DNA of 64,000 nt from Microstegium vimineum (lineage: Eukaryota > Streptophyta > Magnoliopsida > Poales > Poaceae), in contig CM039123.1 in the NCBI GenBank assembly GCA_022036555.1, positions 15,722,326 through 15,786,325 of the forward strand, written 5' to 3'. The notes beneath the pieces were generated by a model. The model had not been told where the DNA came from. It did not search any database and was given only the letters and a program-made list of their open reading frames with translations. A program made the position numbers and the translations under genes. This document shows, piece by piece, positions 11,301 through 20,893 of the stretch. Numbering within the stretch: position 1 is the stretch's first letter; every line of letters begins with the position of its first letter.

Positions 11301-12818
11301 AATGTCAGACTCCTTGCTCCAAACACAGTAAACCATTATAATAACAGAAGAAAAGAGAGCAATACTTCAGTTTAAGTAACATGTAAATTAAGTATCATGG
11401 AACCATGCTAATGCAAAATAACTTGATCACCTAAGAATTTCAAAAGACCACAAACTCACGTTTCAAGAAGGCATCAAACAGGTTCCCTGTAATGCCTTCA
11501 ACTGTATCATCAATCGGAAGAATGTGCACACGCTTCCCGTATTTCACATCCTGGCACTGGTGGACAGAAACCACATCACCAAGCCTAACCCTCAGGTTCT
11601 GGCGGACAACCTTGTTCATCCGAACCTTTGGCTCCTCACAGGTTTCATCCGCAAGGACGATGCAAATAGTGTCTTTCCTCTTCTTACCCTATAACACAAA
11701 ACATAAGGTGAGAAATAGATCCATGGACAAACAGTAGCATAAAGTTTGCTAACAAATTGTCACCTGCCGTAACACAAAAACTAGCTGCTGGGCCATAAAG
11801 AGAGTTAAAAAAGATAGGCCAATACATATCCAATTGCTCAGTCCCCAGTACACAATAGAGTTACAAGTACAGGCATCACCTCCAAATTATCATGCTAGGA
11901 ATTACAAAATAACAATTCTGTATGCAGCACATCATCTCCATCTAACAGAACAATGAACAGAAATCTGAACAACAATAAATGCGGTTGATTCCCTGTTCTA
12001 GCATACAGTTGATTGCCTGTTCTAACGACGAACAATAAGATATTAATGCAAAAATAGTGGTTGCATTTAAATCTAGAACAGATGTATGAGAATATATTAA
12101 CATAACAAACCAAGTATATTAAAATTCGCTACTTACTGAAGCAATAAAAGAACTATTACGTTCAACTGAATCAATGGTGTACGAATTCAAATTGCAATTT
12201 CTAAAATCTACACACTAAAGCAGTGAAACAGAGGGGCCCAGATACCCTCAGCATACTCAAATTCCCAAACAATACAACAAATTAGAACATTAAACACTTC
12301 AGCAAGTACTTCATCACAGTGATAAAGCAAGGTTATTTCTAACAGATCTGCACTCCGAATACACGGTATTTAGTTCGGTCACACACAGATGGCTCTCGTG
12401 ATAATACAATCTGCTAAATCAGCTCAACATCCCAAAGCTGATGCAACAAGCTCAGATTAGCGATATCAGACCTTGAGGAGCACGGTGTCGCCGCGGAAGA
12501 GCTGTAGCCTCTCCATAGTGTCAGGGTGCAGTGCGACGACGGAGTTATCGTCGTTGGTGGCCTCGTCGACGACAAGGCGGTTCGGTGACTTTTTCCTCTC
12601 CAGGATCGCCGTCGAGTAGTCCTTCTTCTCCTTCCTGCACACGACATCACCGGAAAACCATTACCAAACGAATCCACCGCCGAAACATTGACACCAAACA
12701 ACCCAGATCGGGTCCGGGAACCCTCAACCCTAGCGCTCAATCAGATCGGATCGGTCGGGGAGGGAGCGACATCTTACGGATCAGAAGCGGACGCCGAGGG
12801 CTCCCCTTGGCTCGCCAT
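8329..12818 (-). CDS. CDC48: CDC48 / p97 (VCP) AAA+ ATPase, complete, nine exons
   Basis: This is the hexameric AAA+ segregase that, with UFD1/NPL4-type cofactors, extracts ubiquitylated proteins from membranes and complexes for the proteasome. It acts in cytosol and nucleus in ERAD, cell division and chromatin turnover. Coding exons on the minus strand are 12778-12818, 12472-12634, 11460-11688, 10430-11196, 10102-10323, 9957-10028, 9594-9875, 9151-9510 and 8329-8625. All introns are GT..AG. They sum to 2433 nt, 810 residues plus stop, which matches the usual CDC48 length. The start MASQGEPSASAS fits grass orthologues. The N domain covers about residues 1-200. D1 has Walker A GPPGSGKT at 252-259 and Walker B IIFIDE at 307-312. 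D2 has GPPGCGKT at 525-532 and VLFFDE at 580-585. The tail ends DDDDLYS, the acidic tip that binds cofactors in p97. No key residue is missing. Exon boundaries were placed by eye from homology and splice sites. Confidence 0.97.
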
Positions 12819-12944
12819 GTTTGCGGTGGCGTCGACGGCGGCGGAGGTAGGTTTCCGGTGGTTGGCTGGGGGTCGGCGTTAATTGCAGCAGCACACCGGC
12901 GAGGATGCGAGATGCGGAGGACTCGAGGAGGGGGATTAGATTTC

Positions 12945-12951
12945 CTTTATA
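12945..12951 (-). promoter_or_regulatory. CDC48 TATA box
   Basis: The minus strand reads CTATAAAGG here, about 127 bp upstream of the CDC48 ATG. A start site about 30 bp downstream would give a 5' UTR near 95 nt, rich in CCTCC/CCGCC as is common for plant housekeeping leaders. The start site itself is inferred. Confidence 0.6.
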
Positions 12952-13051
12952 GCTTCTTTCTTGCAGCGGGGGTTTGGGACTCGGAGGCCCGCGTCACCGG
13001 GTTCGTCACTGACTCGAGGGGCCTGGGCCGGTACACGGCCCACATGGCAGT

Positions 13052-13069
13052 GAACGTTCTGGAGTCTTC
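13052..13069. promoter_or_regulatory. Four-unit heat-shock element upstream of CDC48
   Basis: The sequence GAAcgTTCtgGAGtcTTC contains four alternating nGAAn/nTTCn units in perfect register, with a single mismatch (GAG for GAA). Three or more alternating units is the binding site form for heat-shock factor trimers. It lies about 100 bp upstream of the TATA box, a normal distance for plant heat-shock promoters, and suits a proteostasis gene. Function is inferred. Confidence 0.6.
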
Positions 13070-13124
13070 TGGAGGTAGGACTTCGAGCGGAGCCGTCGTG
13101 TATGGGCTGTCCTGACAGTAGGGA

Positions 13125-13132
13125 CCACGTGG
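13125..13132. promoter_or_regulatory. G-box (CCACGTGG)
   Basis: A perfect palindromic CACGTG core in the CDC48 upstream region, the site bound by plant bZIP and bHLH factors. A half-similar GGACCACGTT follows near 13158. Occupancy cannot be judged from sequence. Confidence 0.45.
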
Positions 13133-13431
13133 AAGTGACGCAGAGGGAGGCGGGTGGGGACCACGTTCATCGTGTTAATCGTGCCCATCGCGTGCAGGGT
13201 TGGAGAAGCGGAAGGAGAGGATGGAAGTTTGGTATCGTTTCATCTTGAATATGTGGGAAAAAAAAACGAGGACAGTCTGAGTAGGAAATGAAAATTGGAA
13301 TCACGCTATGCTGTAATCTCAAGGCCGAGGCCAGTTTGCTATATAACTCAGCTTTACTAATGAAAATAGTTTTATGGACAACTCTCTATATCACTAACTA
13401 AAACTTATGTGGAATAGATCTTAGATGCTAA
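13133..13431. other. Upstream flank of CDC48, no gene seen
   Basis: Distal promoter or intergenic DNA between the CDC48 regulatory block and the MITE that follows. No other motif stands out. Confidence 0.3.
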
Positions 13432-13714
13432 GAGCATCTCTAAGAGTCTTTCTAAATCTCACTTTCTAAATCATCATTTAGAGAGTCATTTGCATGAAAC
13501 TCGTTTTGTATATCTTTTCATTTTCCAACAGTTTTTCTAAATCCCTTGATACTCTGGAGAGTCATTCTCGTCTTCTATATTTGGCTAGCGAAAAATCAGT
13601 AATAGATAATGGCTATATTTAGAAGACCATTTAGATAAGCTGTTGGAGGACAATTCATCAAAATCTCTATTCCTAGCATATAGGAAGGATATGGAGAGTC
13701 TCTTGGAGATGCTC
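13432..13714. mobile_element. Tourist-type MITE, TAA target duplication
   Basis: The element starts GAGCATCTCTAAGAG and ends with the inverse of GAGCATCTCCAAGAG. It is flanked by TAA at 13429-13431 and 13715-13717. The 283-bp body contains further internal inverted pairs. The GAGCATCTCCAAGAG terminus is frequent in grass genomes, and the 3-bp TAA duplication points to PIF/Harbinger. It sits about 0.5 kb upstream of the CDC48 TATA box. Confidence 0.75.
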
Positions 13715-13818
13715 TAACTAGAGCCTGTAGATGTCATCTGTATTTTCTAGAGATGCGATAGAGTTCGTAGACGTATCAGATGTCATGTTATCACTGCCTA
13801 AGGACATAGACACCCTCT

Positions 13819-14149
13819 GTTGGTGAAGAATGTGAGACGCCGGATAGCGATGGCTCTATGGACGTCTCCTAGATTGACCTGGACGAGATGAACGTGGGAG
13901 ACGACCTTCCTAAACTCTCCAGCGCCTTAATGACCGATTATGTGATTTGTTTCATGTGTATGAATGGGGATGGTAAGACCAGGGGTGTTGGCTCTTATTT
14001 ATAGATGCGCTGTGGGCTAGGGGGTCGAACCAAGGAATGCCTCATCACGACAAATCTGATTGTTGGATATATGGCAGGTGGACCATTTAATCAATCACTA
14101 ATTAATCTCACCATTAATCTCGGGAATTAGCCGAGATCACTTTCCAACA
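13819..14149 (-). mobile_element. Copia-type 3' LTR (partial boundaries)
   Basis: Read on the minus strand, an LTR begins TGTTGGAAAGTGATCTCGGC at 14149 and is directly preceded by a polypurine tract AAGTGGGAGAA (14150-14160 on the plus strand). A TATA-like TATAAATA lies inside near 14000. The distal end is uncertain; a TGTTGGTG at 13819 is a candidate. The pairing of polypurine tract and TGTTGG is strong evidence for a 3' LTR. Confidence 0.55.
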
Positions 14150-15232
14150 TTCTCCCACTTGATCGAACGGCTAATGCACGCATTCAACTAATGTTCGTCT
14201 TATACTTACAGCAAGACCAGACCAAATGCGTCGTTAGCAACATTAATAGTCACCGAGACCCATTACCCATAGTTCATTGCAATACCTTGTTAGAACGCCA
14301 ATCACTTATTGGGAGTTATGGCCCGATATCCAGGAATCAAGTTAGAGGCTACACTATAAATCCAAAATGATTTGCGCGCTCATAAATGGGATAAGTGTTA
14401 AACCACAAGTAGGTAGATATGCTAGCATCAACTTAGTTCTTAATTCTCAGACTTCATATTTGATCCTTGGTTCTTTCTTTCACAACATATTATCAATGTG
14501 CTAGGCATCAACATTTGATGTGTTGTTACTCGAAATAATACAGAAACTCAATTATAGGCCTATAGCAGTATGTAAATACTTAATTTTGGGATAATATCTC
14601 TTAAGCCACATGGTCTGTTGTATACGTATTCATCCTTATACGTGCCACTAAATTGAGCTCATATTAATACTAATTATGTTTGGAGCTTTCAATGAAATTG
14701 TCCTTTTATGCAAGAGTAGTATAATCTAATTGTGCACATTCTTATACATACTCAAGAGAATTGGCAATCAAATAATTCTTAATTCTTATAAGTGACATGA
14801 TAATTCTTTTGGTGCCTTATCAAAAACTTAAACTTAAAATTCTTTAGCACCTTTCAGTGGACCTATTCTGGATAAACTAATATTTTGCTAAGTATCCTGA
14901 TGCTAAGTCTAGACTAGTATTGACTTTGAGCATCTTTAAAGCTAATAACACATGAAGCATATGGAACGTCTTCCTCTTCTACTGTTACTAACTTTATTCT
15001 TAAAATGTTTGGGATAATAATAATTAAACTAAATGCATTATGCAACCGCACTATGGAAAATAGATAGGCATGACATTACTTTTCAAAGTCTACCACTTAT
15101 GCATTCACTTGATATGCATTTTGTGATAATCCTAGTACTCATTGGTCCTATATTGGTGTATCACAATGCCTAGAAAACTTAGAGGCTTCACCAAAATATT
15201 TTGGGCGACTAGAAAAATTCACCCATGTAGAG
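14150..15232 (-). mobile_element. Internal 3' region of a copia element, non-coding
   Basis: Sequence between the polypurine tract and the solo LTR at 15233. It is AT-rich with no domain. Position and orientation suggest the 3' untranslated part of the copia element whose LTR lies at 13819-14149; the pol part is absent. Confidence 0.35.
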
Positions 15233-16472
15233 TATTGAAGGACCGAGAACGACGACCAGAGGGGGGGGGGGGTGAATGGGAGCCTCAAATTTCACTCGCA
15301 AATATTCGGACCACTCTTCCCAAAAACACAACCAAGTTGATGGGTGCGCAACCTCCCCCAAGCAACGCGAGCGGGGATTTAGACGAAAATGGAGAAATGA
15401 AAGCTTACCGGCAGTGGAGGAAATCTCACCGGAAACCTCAAAGATTGAGTTCTCAACCCCTATGGGAAGGAGGGAAGAACCCGGGGCAAATCAGCAAAAA
15501 CAGAGAAGACAGAGGGCCAACGGACGCTGGAAAAAGAGGCGACGGACTCGCCGTTGAGGTGCGACGGACGCTGAGAGCCTAAGCAACGGACGCGTCGACG
15601 CAGTGCGATGGACGTTTGGCTTGGCTGAGCGTCGGACGCTGTAAGAGCGTTAGTCGACCTTACAGAGAGCATGTTTTGCCGGAACCCCGACGGACACGTC
15701 CGACGCGGAGCCGACGGACGCTAGCGAGCGTCCGGTACTACCAACACGCGCGCAGACAGACGATCGCGACGTATGCTGGCTTGGGTGAGCCCTAGCGCCT
15801 GATGCAAAAACACGAAGTGTCCGTCGCCCCCGAACAGAGCGCAGTGAATGCGAAAATCGATTTCTCTTCCCCAAATCCTTTCAAAACCTAACCAAATCTT
15901 CACCAATAGTCACCAAATTTTGTGGGCGTGATCCCAAGACTATGGAGGAGCTATCCCGAAGAAATCATCGCTCAATTTGGTTCGGATTAACGGGAAGAAG
16001 AGGATTTCGGGGAGAGATCAAGAAACGAAGAACGCCACAAAGAAATTGCCCGATCTGCGATCTGCGTACTCATGAGGTTTGAGGAGGAATCCTTCGGTGC
16101 AAAAATACTCCTCACAATTACGAACAACTTGATTCAAATGGATTTGCAAGAACTACTCCCAACAAAAAGATCTCATCTCAGGATCAAAGAGGAGCAAAAA
16201 GCAAAACGCGAAGAACACAAGCAAACCGGGGAAACGATCAAGAAATCGAACCAACCATGACTTACGGAGGGTAAGGCCTCCGATTCCCGATCACAATCTC
16301 AAGTTTTTACACGGGAGACTCCGTGGATCTCAAGCAAGAAGAGTTAGAGGAAGGGAAGACCTAAGGAAGTGGGAGTTGAAAGAGGCAAATGCAAGTGATG
16401 GGAGAACATAACCCTTCATCCCCTTAAGTAGTGGAGGCCTAAGTGGACATTTTCACTTAGCCCCTCGATACA
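15233..16472 (-). mobile_element. Copia solo LTR with TAGAG target duplication
   Basis: On the minus strand the LTR begins TGTATCGAGGGGC (16472) and ends near CCTTCAATA (15233). TAGAG stands immediately outside both edges (15228-15232 and 16473-16477). No primer site or polypurine tract lies next to it, so this is a solo LTR left by LTR-LTR recombination. The body carries a poly-G run at 15260-15271 and many GGACGCT/GACGGAC words at 15530-15730. If the true end is TTCA, the left edge lies three bases further right and the duplication is imperfect. Confidence 0.6.
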
Positions 16473-16484
16473 TAGAGAGAACCA

Positions 16485-16745
16485 CACTATAAGAAATCTA
16501 GGCTTCTGTGACAATCAGAGCCTATTACCTATCACTGACTGCCTATAGTGATGAACTGGCTGTTGTCACAGAAGGTGGGTCACCAAAGAGGTTGTCATAG
16601 AAGGTGGGTCACTAAGGAGCTTCAGTGACCAACAAAGCTTCAGTGACCAACAAAGGATGTTGTCATTGATGCAGTGACAATAGTCCAGCTGTCATTGATA
16701 CAATGACAGGACTAAACTCGTCACAACATATTGAATAGAATAGTG
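16485..16745. mobile_element. CACTA transposon end with subterminal repeats
   Basis: The edge reads CACTATAAGAAATCTAGGC, followed by repeated TGTGACAA / TTGTCACAGAAGGTGGGTCA words on both strands, the form of En/Spm subterminal repeats. A TAGTG followed by CCA at 16741-16748 matches the CCA before 16485. This could mean a 261-bp deletion derivative, but the inverted terminus there is weak. Alternatively only the left end of a larger element is present and similar words (ATGACA) continue past 16746. Confidence 0.5.
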
Positions 16746-17399
16746 CCACCAGTATGATGACATAGCTTATGACATGTCAATTCATATTCGGCCTATTTAG
16801 CATTGGCTTTTTTCAATTACAATCAATCCAATTGGCCCAAATATTTTGCCCCAGCTACAAATTGGCATTTTTTTTCCTTGTTAACTCTCATTAACATTAT
16901 AATCTAGGCCCATATTGTTGGCCAGTCCAATTAAAATAATAATCACAAATTACAAACCACATAAGCAATTGCATAATGATAATGACCATACATAATCCTC
17001 ATTTATAAATAGTGTTACAGCTCATAAAAAAGACAAGTTTGAGCCATGCATCATACAAGAAATGCATATTCCAGCCTCATTTTCATACAAAAGCATAAGA
17101 AAAAACATGAATACAAAACGATTTTAATACAAGTTCCAGACACCAGCAGCCAGCAGCCAAGTTTGAGTCAATTGTAGTACCAGCAGCCATGTTCCAACTG
17201 ATGATAAGGAAATAGTATCAGCTGGTCTTGCATATTTGCATAAAAGTAAGAAAGTTGAAACAATAACTCATTGGTTTTGACTTCTTACAAGGTAGGGATC
17301 AAGGTAATCCAGCTATAATCCTTGAGTGTGTTCTAAAGTGCTGCCAACTCTTAACCCTGGAGGAGTCAAATATTGATCAAAGAGAAACAACCTTCAGAG
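16746..17399. other. AT-rich sequence, no gene seen
   Basis: Possibly the interior of the CACTA element starting at 16485. A short CAGCAGCCA iteration lies near 17146-17190. No coding signal. Confidence 0.25.
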
Positions 17400-18770
17400 T
17401 TACAGTTTAAGCTACCTTTCAGATTTAGAATTAAGCAGTAATGACAAGGGGAAGGATCCGAAATCCAAACCTTTCAGAGCAGGCTAGCAGCTCCTTCCAA
17501 GGCAACCACAACCGTCCACAGCCACAACAAAGATTCACTGTTGTTGACACCAAATTGCAAGGTTTGTTAGAGCATCAGATAGGTTCACTGCTGTTGGCTA
17601 GCTGATAAAAAGGGAGAGAAATGAAACATTAATTAAATGTTCTACTCTATGCATGGATACAGGTATAAATTGTTGTCCAAAAAGAGAACGTGAGTAGCAA
17701 CCAAATTGTAACAGAGCATCTAATTTCTAGGATAAAAATAAACGTACATGTAAATTTCAATAGCTGAAAAATGCACATCTCGGCACAAAGTTCAGTTTTT
17801 TTGGAAAAGAATGCAGGTTTGACGTGCAATCCAAACAAAAAGCTAACTACAGTGTTGCAACTAATTAACCAAATACTATTAGCTTGCTGTTATATAGGGG
17901 AGTTGGTGCCCAGAAAATGTCAATTTAATAGTTTTTTCAGTACATATTTAACAGGAGGGCATTGTGTGCTAGGAATTTCAGTTATACCACTAACCTAATA
18001 GTTTATCATCCAAAGAGTCCGAATAAATGTTAAAATTACTCCTTCCAAAAACTGAACAAGACAGTAATTTAAAACCAGTTGATAGATAGAGGTACTATTA
18101 CAACGTATGCTAGTAAAGCTACATTAGAACAGGCATGGATCTATTATATGCATCCAAATTAAAAGCAAAGAAAGAATACAGAGAGCTTACCACCGTTGCT
18201 CCGTAGACGCATGCTATAGCCAGAGAAAAGCGGCACACACCACATGCCACAACTGCAAGGGAAGTCTCCGCACGTAAGAGCTGGAAGGGGGCACCCCTAC
18301 GGGATCTCCTCAGCCGCAGCTGCCCGGCGACACTGCACACGCTGCCAGAATCCCAGATTCAGTTTTAAATCCCTAAACGATATCCCCAAGTTCAGTTCCA
18401 AATCTCTAACCCAAAGGAAGATAAGTTGGTTTCACCTACCTTCAGACGCCGGCCAACCCGCTCAGTTCTTGTGCCTCGCGCAAGCTAGGTGCCGACAAAA
18501 ATGGTGCCACGCCGCCGCGTACCTTCCTCTGTGTGGATGCGTCTCCGGCTATGTGCCTCGCGCCGCCGCTGGACCGTTCGACGGGGCCGCGTGCGCTCAC
18601 AGGCGAGGGTCGGCGAAGGTCCTTGCGGCAGCGCCATCCTCCGTCGTGCACGCTTCGTCACTGCCGACTGCCGTCGTCGGCTCTCTAGGAAGCGGCTGCT
18701 GAGCAAACTGGAAAAGCGGAGGGGAGAGGAAGAATGATTAGGGTTTTCAGAAGCTCCCGTTTTTATTCAG
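17400..18770 (-). other. Possible spliced transcription unit, unidentified
   Basis: The right edge, read on the minus strand, resembles a plant 5' leader (GAAAACCCTAATCATTCTTC near 18725-18750). It is followed by a GC-rich open stretch (18442-18706) ending in a good donor AAG-GTAGGT near 18437. Pyrimidine-rich acceptors such as TTCCCTTGCAG lie near 18257, and another donor, GGTGGTAAGC, near 18191. Downstream sequence to about 17400 is AT-rich with possible acceptors. The predicted peptide is arginine-rich and matches no family I know. It could be a captured gene piece inside a CACTA element, a non-coding transcript, or chance. Confidence 0.25.
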
Positions 18771-19254
18771 CTGTGAAAGGATAGTGTCCGTCGGATCTGG
18801 CCGGATCAACGGCCAGGCTGAGTGGTGGCCTAAGATGGGCCAACGGGGGAGAAGTGGCCCAAACCGTAGTTTTGCACTCCATGCTCAGATTGTGACCAAC
18901 AATCAACACTAGGCCCCTAAGTTAAGGTTATTCAGCTTAATTCGAAAAATTGAGTATCAAAATATAAGAATGTTAATATAAACTTATGGGGTAATAAATT
19001 ATTTAAAATTAAAGAATTAACTAGTGGAGATATAATTTTGGGGTTTTAAATGATTTCAAATTAAATAGTTATCAACAACAAAGTTATAGAACTCACATAT
19101 AACTTTGGTTTTAGTCTTTTCACCATAGAAGTTTGTTTGGATAGAACATTTTAAACTTCAAAATACAATAAGTTCAAACAGAAAGTGCATTGGCGGTCCC
19201 TAAACTTGAGCTCATGTGTCATCTCGGTTCCTAAACTCGCAAATCGACCATTTA
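18771..19254. other. Intergenic; worn repeat text
   Basis: No gene. The GGTCCCTAAACTT-type phrases near 19195-19240 and 19405-19475 are inverted-repeat text of an older element into which the MITE at 19255 inserted. Confidence 0.3.
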
Positions 19255-19382
19255 GGCATTGTTTGGATGCACATGTATCGGCCTCAAACCACATGGATTG
19301 GAGTGTATTGAAGTGTATATTAGTTCAAATACACTCCAATACATGTGGTTTGAGGGAGATACATGTGCATCCAAACAAGGCC
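19255..19382. mobile_element. Tourist MITE, 128 bp, TTA target duplication
   Basis: The element starts GGCATTGTTTGGATGCACAT and ends with the inverse of GGCCTTGTTTGGATGCACAT. The arms continue as an almost complete hairpin. TTA flanks it at 19252-19254 and 19383-19385. This is a textbook Tourist structure. Confidence 0.85.
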
Positions 19383-19529
19383 TTAGGTGAACTTGTTTAT
19401 TTGTCTCATCACGATCCCTAAATTTGTTTGGCTATGCCATCCCGATCTTTAAACTTGCAAATTGACTGTTTAGGTCCTCAAACATAACTTGGACTGACCA
19501 GCAACTAATTCTCTTAAAGGCGGAAAATT

Positions 19530-20190
19530 TTAATTGTTGTTACCTTGGTAATTACCTTGTCGAGGTTGCTGATTCCATCCTTGGCCTTGCTGAGGACGAT
19601 AGTTGTTGTTGTTATTGATGAAGTTTACATCCTCTTGCAATTCAGGACAATGGCCACACTCTTCACAAGTCATGCGAGAGTCATTGATATGCATGACATC
19701 TCTCTTCTCGATGTTTTGGCTTTCAAGCTTCTTCATAATAAGGTCTAACTTGGCAGTGACCATGTCAACTTCCTTGAGTTGATGTATATCTCCTCCTCTC
19801 TTCCGAGGTTGATTACGTTCCTCATTCTAGCTTTGATTAGAGGCCATCTTCTCACACAGTGATGTTGCATCAGAGAGCTAAAGTGACAGGAAAGCTCCTC
19901 CAACTGCGGCATCCATAGATTCACAGAAACTAGTGACTAGTCTGTGATAGAAATTCTGTAACAATAGCCAATCCTCCATTCCATGATGAGGACAGCTTGC
20001 GATATAATCTTGAAAACGTTCCCATGCTTTGGCAAACAATTCATCATGTTGTTGAAAGCTTGAAATTTTCCCACGCATAGCATTGGTCTTGCCTGTAGGA
20101 AAGAACTTGGCCATGCGAACACATGGTTGATATGTGCCCATGTTGTTTAGTTGTGATGAGTGATTGATCAACATTTGGGTGTTTCAGTTT
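19530..20190 (-). pseudogene. Gypsy gag fragment with damaged zinc knuckle
   Basis: The minus strand encodes a Ty3/gypsy capsid segment at 19878-20174 (FFPTGKTNAMRGKISSFQQ, AWERFQDYIASCPHHGMEDW). After a frame change it gives a nucleocapsid segment at 19530-19763 (MTCEECGHCPELQEDVNF, then an Asn/Gln-rich run). It is the same family as the gag at 33951-34908. The intact relative has a CX2CX4HX4C knuckle (CEECGDTGHSGNHC), whereas this copy has lost the middle residues and retains only CEECGHC. No LTR or primer site is next to it. Dead fragment. Confidence 0.8.
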
Positions 20191-20893
20191 GAGCGGTTTC
20201 ACTAATCTTCGTGAAAGCAAATGTATGCATGTTTATTGGCTTGTGGTGTGCAGGTGCTAGGCCCGGAGACAGTGGTCAATGACGTGGTGAAGGTCGAGTA
20301 GAGGCTTGTCGTGCTGATGGACTGAGAGCGGTGAAGGGTGGAAGCGGGGCTCAGACCGATGGACCGGGGCGCCGGCGGACTAGCTGTGGTGCCTAGTAAT
20401 TGGCACCAGCAAACACGAGAAGACTTGGAGGTAGACCGTGTTGACCAAGTCAAGACGGCCGGCGAACGAGTCGAGCAGGTGGCTCAGGGGACTCGGAGCC
20501 GGGCCGGGCGAGGACGAGGTGGCACGTGTCGAGCGGTTTGATGTTTGGGCCTCAAAGCCATCGGCGGACGGTTTCCGAGTTTGGGCCTCAAAACTCAAGG
20601 TTCGGTAGTTGAGCTGAAAGCTACCGGTGGCGGGTTTCGCGGGTTTGGGCCTCAAAACCCGGGCGGAGCTTCCGAGGAATCTGGGATGGCACGTGGCAGA
20701 ATCCTGGAGGTTGTATCGAAGTGACGGCAAGTCTAGGCAGGAAGCGGGGCTGTCCGATCAAGATTCAAGGAAAATATCTCCGACTTGGATTATAGTGTCT
20801 CAGGACTAGGTAATTCGGTCATGTATCTAGGGGGCGATTTGGGAAATGTCCAAAGCGTTGTTAAGTAGTGGATGAAGGGTGTTTACCCCTTTA
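20191..20893. repeat. GC-rich retroelement-like sequence with TTTGGGCCTCAAA boxes
   Basis: The box TTTGGGCCTCAAA occurs three times (near 20546, 20580 and 20644), each within GGTTT..AAA text that forms imperfect inverted repeats. The style fits LTR or leader sequence of a retroelement, but I find no terminal TG..CA pair or primer site. No gene. Confidence 0.3.

Noticed and set aside
12531..13115. 194-codon plus-strand ORF over the CDC48 start
   Set aside because: Antisense to the first exons, intron and promoter; no domain.
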